Shown here: piece by piece, positions 1 through 7,124 of the stretch | Layout: each line of letters begins with the position of its first letter | Position numbering within the stretch: position 1 is the first letter of the stretch | Assembly (NCBI RefSeq): GCF_000701665.1 | Contig: NZ_JNJN01000019.1 | Coordinates: 1-47,239 of the forward strand | Direction of reading: 5' to 3' | DNA length: 47,239 bases | Source of the DNA: Agathobaculum desmolans ATCC 43058 | GTDB lineage: Bacteria > Bacillota > Clostridia > Oscillospirales > Butyricicoccaceae | Notes under the pieces: generated by a model | What the model was told of the DNA's origin: nothing | Databases searched by the model: none | The model's input: the letters and a program-made list of their open reading frames with translations, nothing else | Made by a program: the position numbers and the translations under genes

Positions 1-116
1 GCTTGCCGCCTGTCTTACACAGACAACAAGCCCTTTCAGTAGCTTGAACAGTATTTATTTGAAAATATTGTCTAACTTTTTGGGGTCACTTCATTTACAG
101 AGCTGCTCTTTTTCAC

Positions 117-449
117 TTAATACAAAGGCGTTGAATGTTTCAGCATTGTATCAATGACATCATAAATTCTGGAACGATCTTCTGGCTGCAAATTTTTCAT
201 TTTCTCTGCGAGTAATGAGTTTTTAACTTCATATCCGGTGTGGATCACATCACAGAGAAGCATATCCGCAGATACATCCAATACATTTGCGATTGCAATA
301 AATGATTCAAGAGAAGGAACTTTTTCGCCTCGTTCTATCATTCCAATGTAGTTTGTACTCAGCCCTGTCTGCTCTGCCAGTTCTTCCTGCCGGAGCTTTC
401 TCGCCAAGCGAAATTTGCGGATGTATTTCCCGATGGAATCAAGCTCCAT
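117..449 (-). CDS. XRE-family helix-turn-helix transcriptional regulator
   Basis: This 110-residue protein has a classic lambda-repressor-like HTH near residues 7-60 (IGKYIRKFRLARKL, QEELAEQTGLS, NYIGMIERGEKVPS) and a short helical C-terminus of unknown role. I chose the ATG at 449 because AGGAGG lies 7 bases upstream; a longer reading to 515 has no ribosome site. It is divergent from the SLOG-like gene at 596. The 146-bp intergenic space holds the 13-bp palindrome ATACTAATAGTAT (478-490), a plausible operator for autoregulation. Regulators of this kind usually control mobile-element maintenance or a neighbouring gene; the target is an inference. It lies in the AT-rich left island. Family call is secure, function is not. 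Confidence 0.85.
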   Translation of the reverse strand: MELDSIGKYIRKFRLARKLRQEELAEQTGLSTNYIGMIERGEKVPSLESFIAIANVLDVSADMLLCDVIHTGYEVKNSLLAEKMKNLQPEDRSRIYDVIDTMLKHSTPLY

Positions 450-477
450 TGTGACACCTCCTGTTAGTGTATTTTTG

Positions 478-490
478 ATACTAATAGTAT
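478..490. promoter_or_regulatory. Palindromic operator candidate between divergent genes
   Basis: ATACTAATAGTAT is a 13-bp palindrome in the divergent intergenic space between the XRE regulator and the SLOG-like gene. Related TTAGTGT words occur at about 453-459 and 542-548. Its position fits an XRE operator, but binding is inferred. Confidence 0.4.
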
Positions 491-595
491 AGGTATCTTG
501 CTCCACACAATACACAAACTATACGTTTTATAAAATAACTATTAGTGTGGTTTGTATGGAGAAAAATGCTACTATACAGGCAGGAGGTGAATACT

Positions 596-1036
596 ATGAC
601 GGTAACCTTTATCGGCCACAGTGATTGCTATAGTGTAAAATATCAAGAACTTGAGAATGTAATTCGCCGCTTGATTGAAGATGGCGCCACAGAATTTCTC
701 TCTGGAGGTATGGGAAGCTTTGATTGGATGGCGGCCAGAGCAGTTTACACCCTCAAGAAGGAGTATCCGCATATCCAGAACAATCTGGTGATTCCATACC
801 TCACATTCAATATTCAAGAGAAGAAATACTTTGATAACATTATCTATCCAGAAGACTTTGAAAAATACCATTTCAAAGCAGCAATCCCTGCCAGAAATCG
901 TTATATGGTCGATCATGCCCAGATTGCTGTCTGTTATGTGACCCATGATTGGGGTGGTGCTGCCAAAACTTATACACGAGCTATCAAAAAAAGGTTAGAA
1001 GTCATCAATTTGGGTGTAAAATCTATTTCTTTATAA
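596..1036 (+). CDS. SLOG-superfamily (YpsA/DUF1273-like) nucleotide-binding protein
   Basis: This 146-residue protein begins MTVTFIGHSD and has a Rossmann-like layout: a strand ending in GHSDC, a middle GGMGSFDWMAARAV segment, a PARNRYMVDHAQ segment, and a late VCYVTHDWGGAAKT loop. This pattern matches SLOG-type proteins (YpsA/YoqJ/DUF1273 group), thought to bind nucleotides or nucleotide-derived ligands; no reaction is established for this branch. The ATG at 596 follows GCAGGAGGTG with ideal spacing, so the upstream 17 codons are excluded. Such small SLOG proteins are common on clostridial conjugative elements, which fits the island setting. A role in sensing or defence is inference only. 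Confidence 0.7.
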   Translation: MTVTFIGHSDCYSVKYQELENVIRRLIEDGATEFLSGGMGSFDWMAARAVYTLKKEYPHIQNNLVIPYLTFNIQEKKYFDNIIYPEDFEKYHFKAAIPARNRYMVDHAQIAVCYVTHDWGGAAKTYTRAIKKRLEVINLGVKSISL

Positions 1037-1481
1037 AACTTGAATATGTCTAAGAGTTTTTTATTTTCTTACTCTATTACACCAAATTAGAAAAATAGAA
1101 ATCATTGCACAGAGGATATCTACATAACATTCCAAATGAAATTTCTCTATTTTAACTTCACTATCAAAAATTCGTAGATTAAAAATGCTATCTAAGACTG
1201 GAAAGGAAAATATGGAAAATAGAGTACAGACGTTCGACCAGTGAAAGAATGTTGTCAAAGGGTTGAGATAGGATAGATTTGTTTACAGATTTATGATATA
1301 GTTTTATAAAATCGTGCACCAAATCAATGCAAGTGCAATGGATACATCCTTGAAACGAGAGGTGTTCTATGGAGGAAAGCAAGGATTGACGGAACACCAA
1401 TTTCCCGTTTTTGATAATAACCTGCACAACAATTTTTATCTCCGGTCAAAATAAAACCAACAAACATAAGGAGGTCTGTTT
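1037..1481. other. AT-rich gap without a convincing gene
   Basis: This 445-bp stretch has only short minus-strand frames without ribosome sites and a six-codon frame at about 1370 behind GAGAGGTG. Apart from the promoter at 1282-1310 I see nothing functional. It may be decayed mobile-element sequence. Confidence 0.5.
1282..1310 (+). promoter_or_regulatory. Sigma-A type promoter candidate
   Basis: TTTACA (1282-1287) and TATAAA (1305-1310) are separated by 17 bp. It would give a leader of about 170 nt before the gene at 1482. In such AT-rich sequence chance matches are common, so confidence is modest. Confidence 0.4.
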
Positions 1482-2135
1482 ATGATTCAGCGATTCAAAC
1501 ATATTGAAGGCGTATATATTGAGAAAATAGAAGGACAGGACAGACTGGCATTTTCCCTTTCTGATACGACTGATTTTTATGATCTGATCGAATGGGCCGA
1601 ACAGGGGGGATACCAGGGTTCTGTTATTTCGTTCTATGATTTCAGCAATGGAAATGTATATACACCGTTTACGAAACAAAAAAATGTAGTTTATAGTAAG
1701 CCTCGCTATTTGAATGGCTTCTACTACTTCCTACAAGGGAATTATGATGCACAGAAGATCGTACTGTATCGCTATTTCCCGGAGGATCTGCTGGAAGCGG
1801 TCACGGAACTCGGCTTGGAGGAAGTAAACCTGTATAATCTGAATATTATTGGAACAGACATTCACATCATCAGTCAGGATGATACCTTCCAGTGCTATTA
1901 CCCTGAAAAATTCTCATTTCCATTGGGTCAACATGAATCCGTTGTATTGATCGAGGATGGAAAAGTCTATTGTGAGGTCTGGATTGAAGAAGGCTGGGAC
2001 GATGAAAAGCACTGTGCAACAGAGCATTATAAATATTACGATAAGATTGTCATCAGAGATTATCATGGAACGATTCTTTCGGAAGAAGTGGGTTCCTTAT
2101 GTCAAGGGACAGATGGAGTATGGTGGATTTCATAA
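1482..2135 (+). CDS. Hypothetical protein, mobile-element associated
   Basis: I do not recognise this 217-residue protein. It starts MIQRFKHIEG behind AAGGAGG with good spacing, so the start is firm. It is acidic and aromatic-rich, with many Tyr, Trp and Phe residues, an EWAEQGGYQG stretch near residue 35, a Glu/Asp-rich EVWIEEGWDDEKH segment near 165-178, and a C-terminal Trp-Trp. There is no signal peptide, membrane segment or Cys motif. It stands alone between two gaps and is followed by a strong hairpin at 2273-2320. Its AT-rich composition agrees with foreign origin. No function is claimed. Confidence 0.75.
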   Translation: MIQRFKHIEGVYIEKIEGQDRLAFSLSDTTDFYDLIEWAEQGGYQGSVISFYDFSNGNVYTPFTKQKNVVYSKPRYLNGFYYFLQGNYDAQKIVLYRYFPEDLLEAVTELGLEEVNLYNLNIIGTDIHIISQDDTFQCYYPEKFSFPLGQHESVVLIEDGKVYCEVWIEEGWDDEKHCATEHYKYYDKIVIRDYHGTILSEEVGSLCQGTDGVWWIS

Positions 2136-2272
2136 AGAGGCTTTTATTTCTTGCTTTACTTGCACATGAGAACGATCCGTTCTTGCACTGTCTATTCTTA
2201 TAAACTTGCCATCTGCAAATAGTTTTTGATTTTTCTTTGCAGGAACTGAAGAATATATGGATGGAGCAAATA

Positions 2273-2320
2273 AAAAGACCGCTGACCTTCACACATTGGG
2301 GTGAAGATCAGCGGTCTTTT
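2273..2320. terminator. Bidirectional intrinsic terminator
   Basis: A 20-bp stem (AAAAGACCGCTGACCTTCAC against its complement with one mismatch) encloses a short loop, with an A-run on one side and a T-run on the other. It serves the plus-strand gene ending at 2135 and the minus-strand gene ending at 2372. Confidence 0.8.
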
Positions 2321-2371
2321 GGGAAGTATTTGATTGTTGGGACTGTCCTACCAATCGTAGTCCGTTATTCA

Positions 2372-2494
2372 TTAAAAGAGCAAACGAAAAATCATAGGGA
2401 CTAATAAAACCATAACTGCTCCTGCTGCAAATACAAGTATGACTTTCTTAAAATCTTTCTTTTGCCGTTCAGTCATATTTTCATACCACTCCAT
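2372..2494 (-). CDS. Small single-span membrane protein (40 aa)
   Basis: This short frame reads MEWYENMTERQKKDFKK, then a hydrophobic span VILVFAAGAVMVLLVPMIF, and ends RLLF. The ATG at 2494 follows GAGGTG at 6 bases, a good ribosome site. A charged helix followed by one transmembrane segment suggests a small membrane peptide with a cytoplasmic N-terminus. It sits just downstream of another tiny membrane protein (2586-2786) on the same strand and may be cotranscribed with it. No family is recognised; phage- or element-borne small membrane proteins of this type are usually uncharacterised. Confidence 0.6.
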   Translation of the reverse strand: MEWYENMTERQKKDFKKVILVFAAGAVMVLLVPMIFRLLF

Positions 2495-2585
2495 AAATAA
2501 CACCTCTTTCAAATCCGGTTTATTGCATTATTCACATCAAATCCCCTAATTTCGTCTATAACTGCCCTTGATGTATGTCTAACGC

Positions 2586-2786
2586 CTACTTCATTTTATT
2601 CATTCTTTTTCCTTTGAATGGTGCTACGAACAAAATGACCATGATAAGAATATAAACACCAAAAAGGATATAGGAAATTGTATTGCTCCAAGGCAAACTG
2701 CTCTCAGGATGATTCAGTGCGTACAAAACAAAACCAATGGCTACTACTAACATAATGCTGGCACAGATTCTTGAAGTTTTCTTCAT
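2586..2786 (-). CDS. Small two-span membrane protein (66 aa)
   Basis: The 66-residue protein starts MKKTSRICAS and has two hydrophobic spans, about residues 9-25 (SIMLVVAIGFVLYAL) and 36-56 (TISYILFGVYILIMVILFV), then a basic tail FKGKRMNKMK. AGGAAGGAG precedes the ATG with standard spacing. The positive tail predicts both ends in the cytoplasm. It is followed on the same strand by the 40-residue membrane peptide at 2372-2494. Function is unknown; it is AT-rich like the rest of the island. Confidence 0.65.
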   Translation of the reverse strand: MKKTSRICASIMLVVAIGFVLYALNHPESSLPWSNTISYILFGVYILIMVILFVAPFKGKRMNKMK

Positions 2787-2956
2787 TGTGAACTACTCCT
2801 TCCTGAAATATTATCTGTTGAATTTGCTTTGGATATAGCTAAGAGTTAAGCAGCTTTTTCTTTGTGTGGTATGATACTTGATATATGTTGTATTTTACCA
2901 TAAAACTTCTCGAATAAAGTTAAAAATTTATTAATTTATGCTTTTATATCAGTCTC

Positions 2957-3454
2957 TTAAATCCCTAAATTTCGTCTATTTACAAAACCGCCAGCATACG
3001 CATACGCATTGGTGTAATCTAATAACGCCTGCGTCATTAAAACAAAATCCGTTTGCGAGTACGACTGATTATGTGGTAAAGAAATGCTCATATCTTTTGA
3101 GGTATTTTGAGAAAGTGACACAAGCAGATCAAACATATCTTCCTTGCCATTCCAAAGGGCACAGGTTCCAGCCTTTCTGCCCACACAGTCCATACATGCT
3201 GCCAATCCTGTTTTTTTATTTTCAGTTACTTCATCATCCCGCTCACACTTGCATTTTTTCACTTCCTCATCATCACATGAGGTATCAGATGAATTTTGTG
3301 CCGCAACTTCTTGTGTCAGAATGCTTTGATTGACAATAGCACTGTCTAACATAGCAGAAAAGCTCGAAGTGGGTACTTTGCCTGCAATTAACGCATTGCT
3401 TGCCCGCACCTGATTCAAGTAAATAGAGGAAAGATGCGGCTCTGAAATTATCAT
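2957..3454 (-). CDS. Cys-containing hypothetical protein of the duplicated-gene cluster
   Basis: I do not recognise this 165-residue protein. Its N-terminal 60 residues are Ser/Ala/Asn/Gln-rich and look disordered (KVPTSSFSAMLDSAIVNQ). A Cys-rich middle follows (KKCKCERDDE, then AACMDCVGRKAGTCALW, about residues 67-100), spaced like a small metal-binding or disulfide patch. The C-terminus ends GGFVNRRNLGI. There is no signal peptide. AAGGAG precedes the ATG. It is the last gene of a minus-strand set with the paralogous pair 3990-4454 and 3483-3953, only 28 bp behind the latter, so probably cotranscribed. A scrap of its 3' end is repeated at about 2537-2566. Confidence 0.7.
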   Translation of the reverse strand: MIISEPHLSSIYLNQVRASNALIAGKVPTSSFSAMLDSAIVNQSILTQEVAAQNSSDTSCDDEEVKKCKCERDDEVTENKKTGLAACMDCVGRKAGTCALWNGKEDMFDLLVSLSQNTSKDMSISLPHNQSYSQTDFVLMTQALLDYTNAYAYAGGFVNRRNLGI

Positions 3455-3482
3455 GTTATCATCTCCTTATATTTAGGCTATT

Positions 3483-3953
3483 TTATGCTTTCATATCAAT
3501 TCCTTGCTGGTATTCATCAAGGATGCTGGTATCGAAAGGTTTACCCGGTTCCCATCCGGGAACACGAGATTTAATAAAGTCAAAGATTCTGCGAACCTCT
3601 CTTTGATGAACCTTCTCTAATGTCCATCCAGCGTTGATGCGATCTTTTGCTGGGATTTGTTTATCATAAGATTTGATTAAATCGGACACAGGATCACGAT
3701 TTGGATCAGACATTCCGTAACCCCGTTTGATTTCCTCCAGCGTAATATCTTTCATCTTTTGCTCCACATTTTTATCAACAGGGATGATTTTATAATCGGA
3801 CTCTTTCATTCCTGTAATGTCTAATCCTTCTGGACAATATGGATTGACATAACCCGGAGGCGGGGTAGAGCCGTTGGGCAGCTTGGGTTCGGTACTTTGA
3901 CGCTCATACCGCTGTCTGTTTGCCATCATTCTTGCAATATCATTGATTGTCAT
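3483..3953 (-). CDS. Hypothetical protein, second copy of a tandem paralogous pair
   Basis: This 156-residue soluble protein starts MTINDIARMMANRQRY and ends with GWEPGKPFDTSILDEYQQG followed by IDMKA. The neighbour at 3990-4454 has the same two ends, so they are tandem duplicates with diverged middles. The region before the ATG, including AAGGAGGAAGAACG, is copied too. The protein is charged and helical, with motifs DITGMKESD and EIKRGYGMSD, and has no signal peptide or membrane span. It resembles DUF3879-type proteins of gut Lachnospiraceae in general character, but I cannot confirm that family. Cotranscription with the neighbours is likely. Confidence 0.75.
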   Translation of the reverse strand: MTINDIARMMANRQRYERQSTEPKLPNGSTPPPGYVNPYCPEGLDITGMKESDYKIIPVDKNVEQKMKDITLEEIKRGYGMSDPNRDPVSDLIKSYDKQIPAKDRINAGWTLEKVHQREVRRIFDFIKSRVPGWEPGKPFDTSILDEYQQGIDMKA

Positions 3954-3989
3954 CGTTCTTCCTCCTTGCGGTAAGCTATTGAATGAAAC

Positions 3990-4454
3990 CTATGCTTTCA
4001 TATCAATTCCCTGCTTGTATTCATCAAGGATGCTGGTATCAAAAGGTTTACCCGGTTCCCATCCAGAAACACGGGATCTTACAAAGTCATTCAATCTGTT
4101 GGCTTCTGCACGATGGATTTTGTCAAGTGTTCTTGCTGCATGGATTCTATCTCCCTTTGGGATCTGCGGGTAATATGACTTGATTGCTTCTGCCATTTCG
4201 CCGCTGCCTTCACCCGTCATTCCATAATAATTTTTCATCTGGTTAAATGCAATATCTTTCATTTTCTGTTCCATCTCTTTGGATACAGGGATTGTCTTAA
4301 AGTCTGATGCCTTCATCCCTGTAATATCCATCCCGTCCTCATAGTATTTGTGACCAGCAGGAGGGGTGTTGCTGTGGTTGGCGAACTGCTCTAACCCACG
4401 ATGCTGATACCGATCTCTACTTGCCATCATTCTTGCAATGTCATTGATTGTCAT
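3990..4454 (-). CDS. Hypothetical protein, first copy of a tandem paralogous pair
   Basis: This 154-residue protein begins MTINDIARMMASRDRY and ends GWEPGKPFDTSILDEYKQG followed by IDMKA, closely matching the gene at 3483-3953. The middle (DITGMKASDFKTIPV, EQKMKDIAFNQMKNYYGM) matches more loosely. It is first in a minus-strand cluster of three. AAGGAGGAAGAACG precedes the ATG, identical to its twin. The upstream space contains a weak sigma-28-like minus-10 word (GTCGATAT, 4509-4516). It is divergent from the gene at 4708, which has a much better sigma-28 promoter. No secretion signal is visible; function unknown. Confidence 0.75.
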   Translation of the reverse strand: MTINDIARMMASRDRYQHRGLEQFANHSNTPPAGHKYYEDGMDITGMKASDFKTIPVSKEMEQKMKDIAFNQMKNYYGMTGEGSGEMAEAIKSYYPQIPKGDRIHAARTLDKIHRAEANRLNDFVRSRVSGWEPGKPFDTSILDEYKQGIDMKA

Positions 4455-4617
4455 CGTTCTTCCTCCTTATATAAATTTATGGAAACGGAAACATTGTCTT
4501 TTAATTATATATCGACATATTTTCAAAAAAATAAAGGACATCGGATAACAGTACAGAAAAATTGGAGAAAATATATGTCAAAATAGACGAAAATATGTGG
4601 GTTGCACATGAAATTAC

Positions 4618-4644
4618 TTAAGTTTTCCAAAAATCAGGCGATAA
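4618..4644 (+). promoter_or_regulatory. Sigma-28 (flagellar, FliA/SigD) type promoter
   Basis: TTAAGTTT (4618-4625), 11 bp, then GGCGATAA (4637-4644). Against the FliA consensus TAAAGTTT-N11-GCCGATAA this matches 14 of 16 positions with exact spacing. It lies about 63 bp before the ATG at 4708. Use by a flagellar sigma factor is inferred from the match. Confidence 0.6.
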
Positions 4645-4707
4645 TATAATAAAAGAATATATACCTATTTATAAATTCACAAATAAAAGAAAGGACGGAT
4701 CTAATCT

Positions 4708-5463
4708 ATGCAAATCAACGGTTTTCCAAATCCTGCTATGCTGGGTGCATACCGAACAGGTGCAAAAACAGCCAGTGCAGCCAAAAAGACTTCTCAGACC
4801 CATGGCATGAGTTTTGACCTGATGGTGCGAAACGAGCAGCCGAACAAAGCCGAGCAGACAGACAAGACTGCCACTGCCGCCCCTCTGACTCCAGAGGAGG
4901 AAATGGCAGCCTTCAAGCAAGAAATCTATGAGGAGCTGGCTGAAATCGACAAAATGAACTCCTCTGCGGTTCTGTCCAACTCTGTGCATATCACAGAGGG
5001 GGGCTTTAAACGAATGAAAGAAGATCCTGCCTACCGCAAGGAAATCATGGATTGGCTTCGTGCGGATGCAAGGGCTTCTCATGGACTGCCATATAGTACA
5101 CATTCAACAACAGTAATCAATGAAGTTGAAGCAAGAACTCGTGTAGTGAGTGATGACCTCTACCGCAAAGACCCTGCAACAAAAACAATGTTTGACCAAA
5201 AAGCGAAGGATTCTTTCTTCCATTCCAGCCGTTCTGACCGTGCCGACCGTGACTACGCTGACCGCAAAGCTGTACAGCGTAAGAGGGACAGCGAGTATGT
5301 GGCAAGTGAACGCATGAAGCGGGAGCTTATGCAGAAGATGCTGCTGGATAAGAGCATCGCTCAACAGGAACAGCATCAAGCAATCAACCAGCAGGCTTTC
5401 CAGCAGCAGTATCTTGAAAACTATATGCTGGGTATGCAGCCGCCTAAGAGCTGGAATATTTAA
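4708..5463 (+). CDS. Hypothetical protein with a sigma-28-like promoter
   Basis: This 251-residue protein starts MQINGFPNPAMLGAYR; the first 70 residues are Ala/Thr/Gln-rich and look disordered (TASAAKKTSQTHGMSF, AEQTDKTATAAPLTP). A helical acidic block follows (EEEMAAFKQEIYEELAEI), then a short motif VHITEGGFKRMKED. The last 100 residues are very charged with Asp/Arg repeats (SDRADRDYADRKAVQRKRD) and a Gln-rich tail ending PPKSWNI. There is no signal peptide or membrane span. GAAAGGAC precedes the ATG. The sigma-28-type promoter and disordered N-terminus are compatible with export by a flagellar secretion system, but that is speculation. It is divergent from the tandem pair at 3483-4454. Confidence 0.75.
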   Translation: MQINGFPNPAMLGAYRTGAKTASAAKKTSQTHGMSFDLMVRNEQPNKAEQTDKTATAAPLTPEEEMAAFKQEIYEELAEIDKMNSSAVLSNSVHITEGGFKRMKEDPAYRKEIMDWLRADARASHGLPYSTHSTTVINEVEARTRVVSDDLYRKDPATKTMFDQKAKDSFFHSSRSDRADRDYADRKAVQRKRDSEYVASERMKRELMQKMLLDKSIAQQEQHQAINQQAFQQQYLENYMLGMQPPKSWNI

Positions 5464-5554
5464 GAGGTATTATATAAACAATACCTCGGTTCATAGATCT
5501 CCAGCAAGCCATTCCAACACACATTGAATACTACTGTCTTTTCACAAGACAACG

Positions 5555-5608
5555 AAGCAGGAAATCAGAAATGGTTTCCTGCTTTTTTATATACCCCAAC
5601 ACACTTAG
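5555..5608 (+). repeat. Terminator-bearing direct repeat, copy 1
   Basis: A GCAGGAAA/TTTCCTGC hairpin followed by TTTTTTAT forms an intrinsic terminator. It continues into CCCAACACACTTAG. An almost identical copy (one 2-bp indel) is at 6363-6414. The two copies bracket the small membrane protein/XRE module. Confidence 0.8.
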
Positions 5609-5717
5609 GTGGTAGCCGACCAAAACAGCATTAGTGTGTTTTCTGTTCTCTGTTCGACATAAGAGATCGTCTACAGATACCTCTTATTAAATTTTGATAT
5701 AAAGATTAAAAAATGAA

Positions 5718-5746
5718 TTGACAAGTAAACTGTGCATTGCTATAAT
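5718..5746 (+). promoter_or_regulatory. Consensus sigma-A promoter
   Basis: TTGACA (5718-5723), a 17-bp spacer and TATAAT (5741-5746): a perfect match. The spacer contains one copy of AAGTAAACTRTGCA (5723-5736); a second copy sits at 5756-5769, just past the minus-10 box. The pair, 33 bp apart, is a likely repressor operator. Confidence 0.85.
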
Positions 5747-5792
5747 GTGATTACCAAGTAAACTATGCAAAGCCTGAAAGGAGGCTATAATA

Positions 5793-6125
5793 ATGAATAA
5801 AGAAGAAATCTTGGCTAAGGCAAAACAGGAAGGAATCCTTGGAGTTGATGATGGTTCAAAACATATGAAAGATTATGGGCGTTTGGTTGGTAAATTGTTG
5901 TTCTTTGCTGTATTTATCATTGTTGCACTCTTATCTATTGCAACGAAGCATGAGATTGATTATGGTGTTCAAGCTATGTTTCTTGCCTATATTTCAGGAG
6001 AAGCATATGCTCAGTGGAAATTCAAAAAAAGCAAAGCATTCCTTTTTCTATCAATAGTAGGTGTTATAACTACAATTTTCACTTTAATTTATGTTGCCTG
6101 TACTATGTTTGGTGTGACACCATGA
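5793..6125 (+). CDS. Small membrane protein paired with an XRE regulator (DUF6442-like)
   Basis: The 110-residue protein starts MNKEEILAKAKQEG, has a soluble N-terminal helix of about 35 residues, then hydrophobic spans near 32-48 (LLFFAVFIIVALLSI), 57-70 and 82-103 (FLFLSIVGVITTIFTLIY). AAAGGAGG precedes the ATG. Its stop overlaps the next start (ATGA), so translation is coupled to the XRE regulator. This membrane protein/XRE pairing is common in Firmicutes and recalls DUF6442-type genes; the role is unknown. Expression starts from the consensus promoter at 5718-5746 with repeat operators, suggesting tight autoregulation by the partner. Confidence 0.75.
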   Translation: MNKEEILAKAKQEGILGVDDGSKHMKDYGRLVGKLLFFAVFIIVALLSIATKHEIDYGVQAMFLAYISGEAYAQWKFKKSKAFLFLSIVGVITTIFTLIYVACTMFGVTP

Positions 6126-6331
6126 ACAACGAATTAGTACTTAAAAATCACTTGAAGGAAACTCGCAATGAAAAGAAAATGTCACAGACAGAGTTGGCAG
6201 ATTTAGTAGGTGTATCAAGAAATACTATCAGTTCTATTGAAACAGGACAATTTAATCCTACAGCAAAGTTGGCATTGATTTTGTGCATAGCTCTTGATAA
6301 GAAATTTGAAGAATTATTTTACTTTGATTAA
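6122..6331 (+). CDS. Compact XRE-family transcriptional regulator
   Basis: At 69 residues this is a minimal HTH protein (NHLKETRNEKKMSQTELADL, then VGVSRNTISSIETGQFNPT, ending KKFEELFYFD), like YozG-type regulators. The ATG at 6122 overlaps the stop of the membrane protein gene by four bases, so the longer in-frame reading from 6014 is rejected. The likely target is its own operon through the AAGTAAACTRTGCA repeats at 5723-5736 and 5756-5769. This is inferred from position and spacing (33 bp, about three helical turns). Terminator follows at 6363. Confidence 0.85.
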   Translation: MNNELVLKNHLKETRNEKKMSQTELADLVGVSRNTISSIETGQFNPTAKLALILCIALDKKFEELFYFD

Positions 6332-6362
6332 CCAAATATACCTATCAACTTACAAAACCACC

Positions 6363-6414
6363 AAGCAGGAAATCAGAAATGGTTTCCTGCTTTTTTATAA
6401 CCCAACACACTTAG
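6363..6414 (+). repeat. Terminator-bearing direct repeat, copy 2
   Basis: Same hairpin, T-run and trailing CCCAACACACTTAG as the copy at 5555-5608, differing by a 2-bp indel. It acts as terminator for the membrane protein/XRE pair. Confidence 0.8.
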
Positions 6415-6493
6415 AAAGTGTAGCAGTTGTATGCTATATTATAAACAGATCGAGTCACTGCTGCTGCTATCTCTAAAAATGTTTTGAAAAACT

Positions 6494-6523
6494 TGTGACG
6501 CAACAGAAATTTTTCGGTGTATA
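6494..6523 (+). promoter_or_regulatory. Possible ECF-type autoregulated promoter
   Basis: TGTGACGCAACA (6494-6505) carries the AAC-type minus-35 word typical of ECF sigma factors and is followed by CGGTGTATA (6515-6523). It is about 40 bp before the sigma gene. Spacing is a little short, so this is only a candidate. Confidence 0.3.
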
Positions 6524-6563
6524 TAGGTGAAAGGAATTAGCACCAGAGGAAAGGAGAACACGC

Positions 6564-7124
6564 ATGGACGATAAACAGATTATTGATCTATATTGGGATC
6601 GCTCTGAATCTGCCATATCAGAAACTGCGAATAAGTATAGCAAATATTGCAATAGTATTGCTTTCAATATTCTGCATAATAACGAGGATTCGGAGGAATG
6701 TGTCAATGATACATATATGAGAGCATGGGCGGCAATCCCTCCTCAGTGCCCCAATCGCTTATCAACATTTTTAGGAAAAATCACACGCAACCTTGCCCTA
6801 AACAGATATGATCAATACTCCGCCGCAAAACGAGGCTATGGGCAAATGCCGTTAGCTCTTGAAGAATTACAAGATTGTATCCCTTCCGCTAACAGCGTTG
6901 AACAGACCATAGAGGATGCAGCATTAGTAGAAGTTATCAATCGCTTCCTTGCAGATTTGCCAGCAGATACACGAAAAATTTTCATGCGTCGATACTGGTA
7001 TTTAAGTCCCATTAAAGAGATTGCAGATGATTACAATTTTAGCGAGAGCAAAGTAAAAATGATACTGCTGCGATCAAGAAATAAACTAAAACAAATTTTA
7101 GAGAAGGAGGATATTGCACTATGA
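6564..7124 (+). CDS. ECF-type RNA polymerase sigma factor
   Basis: This 186-residue sigma-70 family protein has region 2 at about residues 10-85 (YCNSIAFNILHNNEDSEECV, DTYMRAWAAIPP, STFLGKITRNLALNRYDQY) and region 4 at about 125-180 (LPADTRKIFMRRYWYLSP, then a helix-turn-helix KEIADDYNFSESKVKMILL). AGAGGAAAGGAG precedes the ATG. It directs RNA polymerase to a small regulon, probably including itself. The stop overlaps the start of the next gene (ATGA), which encodes a one-span membrane protein and is the expected anti-sigma factor. This subfamily is very common in gut Clostridia; the inducing signal is unknown. Confidence 0.9.
   Translation: MDDKQIIDLYWDRSESAISETANKYSKYCNSIAFNILHNNEDSEECVNDTYMRAWAAIPPQCPNRLSTFLGKITRNLALNRYDQYSAAKRGYGQMPLALEELQDCIPSANSVEQTIEDAALVEVINRFLADLPADTRKIFMRRYWYLSPIKEIADDYNFSESKVKMILLRSRNKLKQILEKEDIAL

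Larger units (their letters stand above)
5464..5792. other. Intergenic gap with hairpins and promoter
   Basis: This 329-bp space starts with an inverted repeat GAGGTATT/AATACCTC (5464-5487) right after the stop codon. It then holds one copy of a 54-bp repeat containing a terminator (5555-5608) and the consensus promoter at 5718-5746. No gene is seen. Confidence 0.6.

Noticed and set aside
1061-1427. Two short minus-strand frames in the AT-rich gap
   Set aside because: They lack ribosome sites and protein-like sequence; AT-rich DNA gives such frames by chance.
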